From the NCBI GenBank assembly GCA_037968855.1, contig JBBKWH010000014.1, positions 1 to 64,000 of the forward strand: DNA of 64,000 nucleotides, in the 5' to 3' direction. Origin of the DNA: JBBKWH01 sp037968855. GTDB taxonomy: Bacteria > Pseudomonadota > Gammaproteobacteria > Pseudomonadales > Moraxellaceae. Below are positions 44,334-53,539 of this stretch, in pieces; position 1 is the stretch's first letter; every line of letters begins with the position of its first letter. Under the pieces are notes generated by a model. That model ran no database searches and was not told where the DNA came from. It worked only from the letters and a program-made list of their open reading frames with translations. Position numbers and translations under genes: made by a program.

Positions 44334-45503
44334 ATGAATATGCCAGTATCAGTAGACGTTACCAACCGCATCATGAAGGGTAAAAGCCGCGTACTTACCC
44401 CTGCGGAAATCGAAGCGTTCGGTCAGCGCTTAGAAGCAATTCGCGAAGAAGTGCATGCAAAATTAAACAAAGAAGATTCGGACTATATTTATAAGGTTCG
44501 CAACTTTGTTCGCTACACCGAAATTGCCTCACGCGGTATGTTGATGTTTGGTGGTTGGGTTCCACCCGTCTGGCTGCTTGGTACAGCCATGCTGGGTGTG
44601 TCGAAAATTGTCGACAACATGGAACTTGGCCACAATGTCATGCACGGTCAGTTTGACTGGCTGAATGACCCATCACTCAACGGTGCCAAGTTTGACTGGG
44701 ATAACACCTGTGCTGGTGATGACTGGAGACATTCTCATAACTTTATGCACCATACCTACACCAACATTGTCGATAAAGACCGTGATGTTGGCTATGGCTT
44801 GTTGCGTATGACCGGTGAGCAAAAGTGGACGTTTGGCAATCTGTTTAACTTGCCAAAAACGGTTGGTTTGGCCTTGTTGTTCCAATGGGCAGTTGGTGTG
44901 CATGACCTGCAATTGGCTGATACCACCTCTGGTAAAGTCTCTTTCCGTGATGTTGCCCGTCGCTCAGGTCCATTCTTGCGCAAAGCGACTCGCCAAGTGG
45001 CCAAAGATTATGTGTTCTTTCCTGTGATTGCAGGCCCGAATGCATTGCCAGTATTGGCAGGTAACATCAGTGCAAACTTGATCCGTAACGTCTGGGCTTT
45101 TGCCATTATCTTCTGTGGTCACTTCACCGCTGATGCAGAGATGTTTGAAGACAATGTCGATAACGAAACCAAAGCAGAATGGTATCTACGCCAAATCAAA
45201 GGCTCAAGCAACCTGACTGGCGGCCCGATCCTGCATTTCATGAGTGGTAACTTGTCGCATCAGATCGAACATCACTTATTCCCTGATACCCCTGCCAATC
45301 GTTATAAAGAAATGGCAGTCAAGGTTCAGGCACTGTGTGAAGAGTACGGTCAGAACTACAACACTGGTTCATTTGCAAAGCAGTTCACTGAAGTGATTGA
45401 GCGTATTGCTGTGTACTCATTCCCGAACCCAGTGATTGATGCAGGCCGTAAAGTCCGCTCACGTTTGACTGGTCTGCTGTCACGTAAAACTGCAATTGCA
45501 TAA
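44334..45503 (+). CDS. desB: membrane fatty-acyl desaturase, DesB-like
   Basis: A 389-residue di-iron desaturase of the inner membrane that introduces double bonds into acyl chains, probably acyl-CoA delta-9. The three histidine boxes are H100/H104 (HNVMHG), H133-H140 (HSHNFMHH) and H309-H314 (HQIEHHLFP). Membrane segments surround them (GWVPPVWLLGTAMLGV and NVWAFAIIFCGHF). It receives electrons from the reductase directly upstream and shares its promoter. Expression is likely controlled by the TetR-family gene. It ends at a UUCG-loop terminator. Confidence 0.9.
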   Translation: MNMPVSVDVTNRIMKGKSRVLTPAEIEAFGQRLEAIREEVHAKLNKEDSDYIYKVRNFVRYTEIASRGMLMFGGWVPPVWLLGTAMLGVSKIVDNMELGHNVMHGQFDWLNDPSLNGAKFDWDNTCAGDDWRHSHNFMHHTYTNIVDKDRDVGYGLLRMTGEQKWTFGNLFNLPKTVGLALLFQWAVGVHDLQLADTTSGKVSFRDVARRSGPFLRKATRQVAKDYVFFPVIAGPNALPVLAGNISANLIRNVWAFAIIFCGHFTADAEMFEDNVDNETKAEWYLRQIKGSSNLTGGPILHFMSGNLSHQIEHHLFPDTPANRYKEMAVKVQALCEEYGQNYNTGSFAKQFTEVIERIAVYSFPNPVIDAGRKVRSRLTGLLSRKTAIA

Positions 45504-45527
45504 TCTGTATATGCGGTGATGTAACAC

Positions 45528-45552
45528 AAAAACTGGCTTCGGCCAGTTTTTT
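45528..45552 (+). terminator. terminator after the desaturase operon
   Basis: AACTGGC pairs with GCCAGTT across a stable TTCG tetraloop and runs into T. The A-run on the other side gives some bidirectional potential. Confidence 0.85.
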
Positions 45553-45802
45553 GTTGTTTGGGTTGATTCGAATTGGTTTTGAGAGAAGAAGGATTTTGCC
45601 ATGGCTGATGATCAAGCGTGCCCATCTGATGGTATGAAGTGGTGATGAGTATGCTCTGCGCACCAATTCAATCACTGACAGCATCTTTTGTTTGCACAAA
45701 TAAATCACGCCCTAGACTAATCCATCAAGACATCTGTCATCGCCATGACAGGTATGCTTGGTTTCTGATCGACGGCTTATGGTTGTGAGTGATATTGATG
45801 TC
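45553..45802. other. intergenic region between two convergent terminators
   Basis: About 250 bp lie between the desaturase terminator and the terminator of the DUF11 gene at 45866. Open frames here are short and lack ribosome-binding sites. I see no RNA gene, repeat or insertion-sequence remnant. Confidence 0.5.
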
Positions 45803-45836
45803 GCCAAAAAAAGACCGATCAGATGATCGGTCTTTT
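45803..45836 (-). terminator. terminator of the minus-strand DUF11 pair
   Basis: AAAAGACCGATC and its complement close a 4-base loop; on the minus strand seven T follow. It lies 30 bp beyond the stop of DUF11 protein B. Confidence 0.85.
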
Positions 45837-45865
45837 GTCTTATGTGGGTTTTAGGTGAGTCAGGC

Positions 45866-48604
45866 TTATTGCCCTTTGTACTGCACCCCAAACATAAAGT
45901 TATGCTGACCACCCGCTGCAATACTAGGCAATTGACCACTCACAGCCCCTGTTGCACCAATCAATGGCGAAGTAATACTGGCTGGGGTGCAGTCAGGGCA
46001 GGTGGGTATGGTGCTTAAGACAGTGGCCGCAGGTGTGCTATCACGGAAGTTAAACGCCCCAATTGCAACGCTACCTTCGTTACGTACCGTGACTCGATAA
46101 AGAACGCATTGACCCACACCATTGCTGTTGTTTTGAATGGGTAAGGTGGCTGTGCTGTAGCTACCGGTATCGGCAACACCATTACAGTCGGTATCTAGCG
46201 CTTGTAGCTTGGTGAGGCGAATCAGTGTTTGGCTGACGGTGGTGATGTCAGTCACTTGGCCCAGCAGCGTACCAGCCGTACTAAGTAGTTTGATATTGGT
46301 GGTGTTTTCGACGCCTAGCAATGTACCGGTGCTTTGAACTTTAGAGAACAGTCGAATACTTTCGCCTGCTGCCAGACCATTCGCACCATTACTGCTAAAG
46401 CTATCTAGATCTGTGACCAATGGATCAGATGCATCGAGCACGCCATTGTCATTGGCATCGTAATACAAGGTAGTGCTAAAGCCAGTTTGATCATTGGTCA
46501 CCACAAAGGGCTGGGTGTCATTGATCAGCGTACTACCTTGATTGGTCAAGGTATGGGTATACACGATGGTACCGTTCGGTGCGATTTGGCCGCGTAGATC
46601 CGGCGTAAACAACACTTGTGCTGGTGCTGTGTTGCTAATGGTCAGACCGTTTTTGATGATGTCCGCACCCGTATTGGTTGGCGTGCCTGTGCCATTAGAC
46701 ACATAGGTCGGGCTATAAGCGCGGAAGTACAATGGTGTGTTGGTGACTGCTGCTGTACCGCTGGCCACATTGACGATGGCGCATAGCAGTTGGGTTTCGC
46801 CATTACTGAGTGCGCGAGTTTGGCTAACGGTTGCACCGGTTGGACTACAGGTACCACCTGCACCCGTTTGGGCAAAGGTCACAGTCACACCAGCCGGTAG
46901 GTTGAGGGTGCTAAAGTCACCATCGGCATCGGCACTGAGGTTATACAGTGTCGGTGCGCCAGTATGGGTCACGCTAATTGGGTAAACCACTGAGCCACCG
47001 ACGGAGGCGGTCAAGGTTTTGAGCGCTGCACCAGCATTATCGATGTTGCCATTGCCGACACCACTGGCGGGTGTTGTATTGGCCAGATCGACCAAGGGGC
47101 TGGCAATCGTTTGGGTGCGATCTTCGACTGTATCAACTGCGGCTGCGCTCGCAATCGATGTTGCTTTTGGAAAGATGCTGTAGTCCACACCCGTTTGATC
47201 GGTCTGTGTGGTCGGAAAGCGTACTTTGACAATTACAGGGAAGGAGGCACCAACTGCCAACGGCCCAGTGTCTGGAATACCATCGCCGTTGCTGTCTAAA
47301 ATAGGCGTAAAGCCATCTTGGCGGAAAAACTCGACCACACTACCTGCAGGTAAGGTACTACCAGTTGGGGTCAGGTTATAAACGTCGGTGATATTACCGG
47401 TGTTCCAGACATAGTTGCTAAAGCTGGCCACACCGCCTTGGTTGACGGTTGGCACAATGCTGAGGTTGTCTGCTGCCAGTTGGCTGGCACTGCCTGCAAT
47501 CGCATTGATGACGACGCCATAGCTGGCTGGGACAGACACGACGGCTTTATTTGAGGTCGTGTTGACGTTGTTGGCTGTGCCAACGTTGTTGTCTGGGTCA
47601 TAGACTACGCCAGCAGTGTTAGGAATGTCCCCCGCTGTGGCTGAGTTGATGGTGACATTAAAGCTGATGCTGCCACTACTGTTGGCCGGAACTGACGTGA
47701 GGCTGGCGGTCACGAGCTTGCTGGTATTGTTGTATTGATAGTCAATACCAGTGGCGTCTCCAGCAGGCGCGTCATTGACAATGCCGCCACTCCAGACCGC
47801 GCTGTTATTTTGATACACCAGTTTGCCAGCAGCCAAATCATCCGTCAGTGTCAGCACACCACTGGCGATATTGCTGGTGTTTTGATAATCCAGTCGAATG
47901 GTGATCACTGTGCCGGTTGGTGCTTTGGTCACAGAGAACGACTTACGCACCTGAATCACTGCATTACTACTGACCACTACACTGTCATTATTGAGCAGGG
48001 TGCTGAGCGTGTTGTTACCGGTTGATTTGGCGGTCAGTTGCAGACTGTTTGCATAAGTTGCTGCGGCTGTGCCCAGTGGAATTGTTGCACCCACTAATAG
48101 GCCAATGCTCTCGCCAGCATCTAGAGTAATCGCATTGAGCTGGCCTGCGGTTAATGCAGCCCCATCGGGCACACCATCACGATTGCGATCAAAATAAACC
48201 GCTTGAGTGGTATAGGTAATGCCACCGGCTGGATCGGTTAAGACCAGTTGATAAACGTCTTTGATGTTACCGGTGTTGCGCAACTCGTGAGAGAAGTAAA
48301 CCTGTTGCCCTGCGACCGCCTGAGTCGTGCGATCAGCATCAAGACGGAATGCTTGAACAGGAATAATGGTGGTTTCGACCAGATTAGAGCGACTGGTTTG
48401 ACGGACAGTAGAGCCTTCTTCGACATACTCGCCGACCGCCATGTTACTAATTACCGTGCCCGCAAGCGGCAACGATGCACCCGCAAGCGCATTGCCTGTT
48501 GGGGCTGCGTGCACGGCGGGTGTCATCACTGCCAGAACAGCCAAGGTCAACGGATGCAGCCAATGGCTGACCGTTGACGTCTTGTGGCGGGTAGTCGATC
48601 TCAT
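45866..48604 (-). CDS. large exported DUF11 repeat protein B
   Basis: A 912-residue paralog of protein A (29287-31956). It has a signal peptide ending TPAVHAAPT and the shared N-terminal module (SNMAVGEYVEEGS, SRSNLVETTIIPV). Next come repeats with HELRNTGNIKDVYQL, DTGPLAVGASFPV and acidic loops DRNRDGVPD, DSNGDGIPD and DANDNGVLD. The C-terminal module, from about residue 793, starts IRLTKLQALDTDCNG and has paired cysteines. GGAAG stands 8 bases before the ATG. It lies 46 bp after protein C on the same strand, so the two are probably one transcript. Confidence 0.8.
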   Translation of the reverse strand: MRSTTRHKTSTVSHWLHPLTLAVLAVMTPAVHAAPTGNALAGASLPLAGTVISNMAVGEYVEEGSTVRQTSRSNLVETTIIPVQAFRLDADRTTQAVAGQQVYFSHELRNTGNIKDVYQLVLTDPAGGITYTTQAVYFDRNRDGVPDGAALTAGQLNAITLDAGESIGLLVGATIPLGTAAATYANSLQLTAKSTGNNTLSTLLNNDSVVVSSNAVIQVRKSFSVTKAPTGTVITIRLDYQNTSNIASGVLTLTDDLAAGKLVYQNNSAVWSGGIVNDAPAGDATGIDYQYNNTSKLVTASLTSVPANSSGSISFNVTINSATAGDIPNTAGVVYDPDNNVGTANNVNTTSNKAVVSVPASYGVVINAIAGSASQLAADNLSIVPTVNQGGVASFSNYVWNTGNITDVYNLTPTGSTLPAGSVVEFFRQDGFTPILDSNGDGIPDTGPLAVGASFPVIVKVRFPTTQTDQTGVDYSIFPKATSIASAAAVDTVEDRTQTIASPLVDLANTTPASGVGNGNIDNAGAALKTLTASVGGSVVYPISVTHTGAPTLYNLSADADGDFSTLNLPAGVTVTFAQTGAGGTCSPTGATVSQTRALSNGETQLLCAIVNVASGTAAVTNTPLYFRAYSPTYVSNGTGTPTNTGADIIKNGLTISNTAPAQVLFTPDLRGQIAPNGTIVYTHTLTNQGSTLINDTQPFVVTNDQTGFSTTLYYDANDNGVLDASDPLVTDLDSFSSNGANGLAAGESIRLFSKVQSTGTLLGVENTTNIKLLSTAGTLLGQVTDITTVSQTLIRLTKLQALDTDCNGVADTGSYSTATLPIQNNSNGVGQCVLYRVTVRNEGSVAIGAFNFRDSTPAATVLSTIPTCPDCTPASITSPLIGATGAVSGQLPSIAAGGQHNFMFGVQYKGQ

Positions 48605-48650
48605 CTGGGTCTTCCTTTATCTTCGTACCATGACACGCGACGGCGTATTG

Positions 48651-51374
48651 TTACGGTTGTACACGAATGTTGAACTGCATCGTTGCCGATGCGCCAGACG
48701 CAAGCGTCCCGACATTGGCTTTTAGTGCGCCCGTTGCACCATTGGTCGAGGCGCTGCTGGCATCCATGCTGCCAACAGTGACGGACGGTATCGTGGGAAC
48801 GCGTAGATTGGTAAAGGCAGGAACGGTGTCGGTAATTACTACGTTGTTGACGGGTTCGCTACCTTCATTGGTTGCAATGATTCGATAAAATACGCATTGA
48901 TTCGGCTTAATTTGCACCGGATTAAGCGAATAACTGGCCCCACCGTCAATCACGCCATTGCAGTCACTATCGAGTGCTTGCAGCTTTTGCAGGCGTACTT
49001 GACCCGCAGAGACAACGGTCAGGTCGGTATCGCTAATCAAGGCAAGCGACTGACCATCAATCACTGTTGCAGGATTAACAGACAGCACCACAATCCCGCT
49101 AGTACCCGCCGTGAGCGAGCTAGGCGCTTCGACTTTGACAAACAAACGAATTGATTCGCCAGCCGAGAGTCCACTGGTACCACCACTGGCAGGCGTGTTA
49201 CCCAATGCGGCCACGTCAGAATTGACCAGAGGATCATTGACGTCCAAGATGCCGTCATTGTTGGCGTCATAGTAGACACTGGCAACTAAGCCGTTGGCAT
49301 TGGTGGTATCGAGTGCAATGAGCAATTCACCACTGTTGGCACCTTCGAGCACGTTGCCAGTGTTGGTCAGTACATGGCTGTACACCACAGTACCGCCAAT
49401 ATTGACTTGGCCTTCGTTGTCTGGCGTCAGCGATAATTGACGAACCGTTTGCACGGTCACCTGATCTTTTACCAAGTCGGTCTGCCCGTTAACGGGAGAA
49501 CTCACCGCAAACCACAGCGGAAGATCACCTGCCGCAATACCTGCTGGAGCGGTCACAACGGCGCAGTAGCTCACCGTGCCATTGGGGGCGACAGGGCCGC
49601 TATTGGTAATTTCTGTACCTAGTACCGAACAGTCTGGCTGGACTGGCGTAAAGAACTGAACACTCCAACCGGCTGGCAGATCGTTTGATGCGTTGGCTGG
49701 ATCTAACGTGCCATCGTCATCTGCAAGTAGGTTGTAGTTATTGACCTGTGTACCAGTATTGCTGACCACCAATGGAAAAACAGCCGTACCTGCCGGTGCA
49801 ATCGGTTTGGTAATAAACGCAGTACCTGCATTGTCAGTGCCTTGGGGTTGTTGACCCGAGCCATCACTATTGTACAGGTCTGTTCCACCTTGGGTAATGC
49901 TGCCTAAGGTGTTGCGGACAGGGTCGCTAACGGTTGGGTCATTCGCTGATTGAGCGGTGACATCAATAGTGATTGGCGAGCCTGTGGCACAGTCTTGTGT
50001 GCTCAGTACACCAACACGAATATGGCGTGATTGGCCTTGGGCTAATGGCCCTGTATCAATCACACCGTCGCCATTGCTATCGGTCAGTAAGGTGCGGCCA
50101 TCGGCGCTGTACAGACGTACACTGGCACAGGCGGGCAAGCTAGCTGTGACCGTGCTGAGATTAAAGATGTCGGCGCTTGTACCTGTATTCCAAACATAGT
50201 TATCAAACAGTACTTCGGTACCCGCAATGGCAGAGGTAATGGCCTGTAAGTTATCAGGTGCACTACTTGGATTACCTGCGTTACTGGTGCTGCTGGCATT
50301 GGTGTTTAAAACGACCGATGCACCCCCTTGGAGGGTAAACGTGACTGTGTTTGAGGTTGATGTTTTGATTAACGCACCAGCATTGTATTGCCGATAGTCG
50401 GCAGTATTGTCGATTCGTCCATCATCAGCGGATAGGGCTTGTACCTGAAAGCTAATGCTGCCGGTCGATTGAGCTGGAATGGATGGGATGACAATCGACA
50501 CGGTATGTGTTGCACCGTTATCAATTGATTTATAGGTTAAAGCACTGTTGGCTGTAGATTCGGTATCGTCGATATCGGTGAGGTTCCCGCTACCGTTACT
50601 AAAGCGCCCACTGCCATCGACGTACAATATTTCGCTATCGTTTAAGATGTCGTCAATACGCAATTCGCCAGCACTATTGCCAGTATTGTTATAGCGCAAT
50701 GTGTAGGTAATGATTGTACCTGTCGGGCCTGTCGAGATGCTTTGAGATTTATTGACTGCAATCACGGCACCAGTGGTCACCACCGTCGTATCGGTCACGC
50801 TGGCGCTAGGTGGCGTCGGCCCAGTTAAGCTGGTCGCAATGAGGTTAAAGACGGCTGAGTCGGCATTGACGCGATTGGTTGGAATACTACCACTGACCAC
50901 CACCGCAATGCTTTCGCCTGCATCAAGGGTAATACTGTTGCCTAATAACAGGTTGACATTGTCGTCTGGGATACCGTCTTGATTGCGGTCTGCGTAAACG
51001 GCCAAGTTATTCAGATCGAATTGATCTGTATTTTGTTGCGTCAGGCTAAATTGGTAGCTATCGCGGACGTTACCACTATTGGTCAGCACATGGGGATAGC
51101 TGATTTGGCCACCGATCAGACCGTTTTGTTGCTGATTGCGCACCAGTTGTAAGGCGCGAACCTCGGTAATGGTTAGGTCAACAGGATTGGAGTTAATGAC
51201 TTGCACATTGCCATAGGCATCTTGGAAGTCACCACTTGCAATGTTGGTAATGCGGTCGCCAGGGCCGGGAATCGTATACGCATGTGCACCGATGGATAAA
51301 GCCGCTAGCGTCAGCGCAAGGGCGGTTTGTCTTGTTCGAAGTGCCAAAGAAATAGGCCGGTTGGCATGGTGCAT
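48651..51374 (-). CDS. large exported DUF11 repeat protein C
   Basis: A 907-residue paralog of A and B. The ATG at 51374 is chosen because GGGGAG lies 6 bases upstream and it starts a signal peptide (MHHANRPISLALRTRQTALA, cleaved after IGAHA). It has the N-terminal module (TNIASGDFQDAYGNVQV), HVLTNSGNVRDSYQF, acidic loops DRNQDGIPD, DSNGDGVID and DANNDGILD, and DTGPLAQGQSRHI. The C-terminal module, from about residue 793, starts VRLQKLQALDSDCNG. It is the promoter-proximal gene of the B-C pair. Function unknown. Confidence 0.8.
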   Translation of the reverse strand: MHHANRPISLALRTRQTALALTLAALSIGAHAYTIPGPGDRITNIASGDFQDAYGNVQVINSNPVDLTITEVRALQLVRNQQQNGLIGGQISYPHVLTNSGNVRDSYQFSLTQQNTDQFDLNNLAVYADRNQDGIPDDNVNLLLGNSITLDAGESIAVVVSGSIPTNRVNADSAVFNLIATSLTGPTPPSASVTDTTVVTTGAVIAVNKSQSISTGPTGTIITYTLRYNNTGNSAGELRIDDILNDSEILYVDGSGRFSNGSGNLTDIDDTESTANSALTYKSIDNGATHTVSIVIPSIPAQSTGSISFQVQALSADDGRIDNTADYRQYNAGALIKTSTSNTVTFTLQGGASVVLNTNASSTSNAGNPSSAPDNLQAITSAIAGTEVLFDNYVWNTGTSADIFNLSTVTASLPACASVRLYSADGRTLLTDSNGDGVIDTGPLAQGQSRHIRVGVLSTQDCATGSPITIDVTAQSANDPTVSDPVRNTLGSITQGGTDLYNSDGSGQQPQGTDNAGTAFITKPIAPAGTAVFPLVVSNTGTQVNNYNLLADDDGTLDPANASNDLPAGWSVQFFTPVQPDCSVLGTEITNSGPVAPNGTVSYCAVVTAPAGIAAGDLPLWFAVSSPVNGQTDLVKDQVTVQTVRQLSLTPDNEGQVNIGGTVVYSHVLTNTGNVLEGANSGELLIALDTTNANGLVASVYYDANNDGILDVNDPLVNSDVAALGNTPASGGTSGLSAGESIRLFVKVEAPSSLTAGTSGIVVLSVNPATVIDGQSLALISDTDLTVVSAGQVRLQKLQALDSDCNGVIDGGASYSLNPVQIKPNQCVFYRIIATNEGSEPVNNVVITDTVPAFTNLRVPTIPSVTVGSMDASSASTNGATGALKANVGTLASGASATMQFNIRVQP

Positions 51375-51752
51375 GAACGCTCCCCAGAACAACAGAGTCA
51401 AATTTGATATCTCGCTGTTGAATGCCCACACACCGCGTGGTCAGACTCAACTCAAAGTATGTACATCGCTGCTAAGCTAGGGCGGATCGATGCCTATACA
51501 GAATTGACGCAGCGAATACACAAAAAACGCACCGATTTGCGCGGATTATGCCCATGGGTATTCATGATTAGAATAAACTTTAAGACAAACGGCAGGTTTG
51601 ACTGGTCCAGTGCTGACCATGGTCTGTGTGTATGTTGCTGTCAATGTGTGTCAACATGATGTCTGTCTTGCATTAGTCCTGCACATTTGGCGGCTAAGCT
51701 AAAAAACCGAGCTGTGTGGGCATCGCTCTTTGCTTATTTTATAGGAATCTTC
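51375..51752. other. 378-bp intergenic region between divergent DUF11 protein C and rph
   Basis: Should contain promoters for both directions. Two small inverted repeats lie close together: ACTGGTCCAGT at 51601-51611 and GACCATGGTC at 51615-51624, possibly a regulator site. No RNA gene is recognised; an upstream in-frame start for rph at 51687 lacks a ribosome-binding site. Confidence 0.45.
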
Positions 51753-52469
51753 ATGCGCTTTGATCAACGCGAGTTTAACCAGTTGCGTGATGTGACGTTT
51801 ACCCGTCAGTTTACCCGTCATGCAGAAGGCTCAGTGCTGGTGTGTTTTGGTGACACACAAGTGCTGTGTACGGCGAGTGTGGAATCTGGTGTGCCACGCT
51901 TTTTAAAGGGTACTGGACAAGGCTGGATCACGGCTGAGTATGGCATGTTGCCGCGCGCCACGCACACCCGTAACCAACGCGAAGCCTCAAAAGGCAAGCA
52001 GTCTGGCCGTACGCAAGAGATTCAGCGTTTAATCGGACGTAGCTTGCGCCAGATGGTAGATCTTAAAAAAATGGGTGAGAACACCATTACCATCGATTGT
52101 GATGTGCTACAGGCCGATGGCGGCACACGTACAGCGGCGATTACCGGCGGTGCTGTGGCTTTGGTTGATGCGTTAGGGCATTTGATGAAGCAAAAAAAGC
52201 TGGCGCATGATCCGCTTAAAAGCCTTGTTGCCGCAGTGTCTGTTGGCATGTACAAAGACGAAGCTTTGCTGGATTTGTGCTACGAAGAAGACTCGAAATG
52301 CGACACGGATCTGAACGTGGTCATGACCCAAAGCGGCGAGTTTATTGAGCTACAAGGCACTGCTGAAAGTAAGCCATTTACCCGTGAGCAGTGCAATAGC
52401 ATGCTGGCATTGGCAGAAGGCGGTATCCGTCAGTTGATCGATGCCCAGAAGCAAGTGTTGGGCTGGTAA
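51753..52469 (+). CDS. rph: ribonuclease PH
   Basis: Phosphate-dependent 3'-5' exonuclease that trims tRNA 3' ends. The 238-residue protein equals the E. coli length. Motifs include GSVLVCFGDTQVLCTASVE, GWITAEYGMLPRATHTRNQR, REASKGKQSGRTQEIQRLI and DCDVLQADGGTRTAAITGG. The ATG at 51753 has AGGAA 7 bases upstream; the longer frame to 51687 adds an unlike tail. It is convergent with nadC and ends at a shared terminator. Confidence 0.97.
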   Translation: MRFDQREFNQLRDVTFTRQFTRHAEGSVLVCFGDTQVLCTASVESGVPRFLKGTGQGWITAEYGMLPRATHTRNQREASKGKQSGRTQEIQRLIGRSLRQMVDLKKMGENTITIDCDVLQADGGTRTAAITGGAVALVDALGHLMKQKKLAHDPLKSLVAAVSVGMYKDEALLDLCYEEDSKCDTDLNVVMTQSGEFIELQGTAESKPFTREQCNSMLALAEGGIRQLIDAQKQVLGW

Positions 52470-52493
52470 GGCTTAGTACACATTGACGACTGA

Positions 52494-52532
52494 CAAAAAA
52501 ACCGCCTGATCTATTGAGATCGGCGGTTTTTT
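52494..52532. terminator. bidirectional terminator between rph and nadC
   Basis: A long stem, AAAAAACCGCC extending to GATCT with one bulged T, closes on ATTG, with T-runs on both strands. Confidence 0.85.
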
Positions 52533-52567
52533 TGTCACTGTATGCAGCGACAATGCAAGCAGATGGC

Positions 52568-53410
52568 CTAGGCAATAAAGCGCATTGACAGATCAATTGA
52601 CTGTACGTCTTTGGTCAGCGTTCCCATCGAAATAAAGTTGACGCCAGTCTCGGCCACACTGCGTAAATTGGTCGCGGTGATATTGCCAGAGGCTTCAAGC
52701 AAGCAGCGCCCCGCCACGTCTTGCACGGCTTTGCGCATGTCATCATTGCTAAAGTTATCTAGCATGACAATGTCGGCACCGCCGACTAAGGCTTGGGCGA
52801 GTTCGTCAAAGTTTTCGACTTCCACTTCTACCGGTTTATCTGCGGCAATCAATCGTGCCTCAGCAATGGCTTGCGCAATACCACCTGCTGCCATAATATG
52901 ATTTTCTTTGATCAAAAAAGCATCAAATAAACCAAGACGATGATTATGCCCACCGCCAACAGTTACGGCATATTTTTGTGCAATGCGCAAGCCGGGCAAG
53001 GTTTTGCGGGTATCAAGTAGGCGAGTGGGGAGTCCGTCAAGTAATGCAACATAGGCATGGACACGCGTTGCAACGCCAGATAGTGTTTGGATAAAGTTCA
53101 GTGCGGCACGTTCGCCGGTTAATAGGCTGCGCGCAGAGCCAGATAGCTCTAAAAAAGTGTCGTTGGCGTTGAGTACAGCACCTTCAGCATGTAACCAGTG
53201 TAGGGTAACCTCAGGATCGATGGCCTTAAAAACCGCATCTACCCACGGACGACCAGCCAAAACCATGGCATCGCGGGTGAGGATTTTGGCACGAGCCTGT
53301 TGCTGGGCCGGAATAAGTAACGCGGTAATGTCACGCTCGCCAATGTCTTCTGCAAGGGCGTGCTGAACGTTCAACGCAATAGACTGAGTAAGCAATTGGG
53401 ATGGAATCAT
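52568..53410 (-). CDS. nadC: nicotinate-nucleotide pyrophosphorylase (carboxylating)
   Basis: Quinolinate phosphoribosyltransferase, which makes nicotinate mononucleotide for NAD synthesis. The 280-residue protein has EDIGERDITALLIP, the arginine/lysine-rich active segment RLLDTRKTLPGLRIAQKYAV, GGGHNHRLGLFDAFLIKENH and EVEVENFDELAQAL with IVMLDNFSNDDM. The C-terminus LEASGNITATNLRSVAETGV is also typical. The ribosome-binding site is weak. It is divergent from the DUF1631 gene. Confidence 0.96.
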   Translation of the reverse strand: MIPSQLLTQSIALNVQHALAEDIGERDITALLIPAQQQARAKILTRDAMVLAGRPWVDAVFKAIDPEVTLHWLHAEGAVLNANDTFLELSGSARSLLTGERAALNFIQTLSGVATRVHAYVALLDGLPTRLLDTRKTLPGLRIAQKYAVTVGGGHNHRLGLFDAFLIKENHIMAAGGIAQAIAEARLIAADKPVEVEVENFDELAQALVGGADIVMLDNFSNDDMRKAVQDVAGRCLLEASGNITATNLRSVAETGVNFISMGTLTKDVQSIDLSMRFIA

Positions 53411-53539
53411 GGATGAGCGCCGTCGTAAAAAGGAAAAACAGTGGCATAAATCACCATCAGAGTGTGCGTTGGTTTACATTCTGTGGTGTGCTAAGCGTGT
53501 AAGTGCAGTATATATTAGACTACAGGAACCCATAACACC

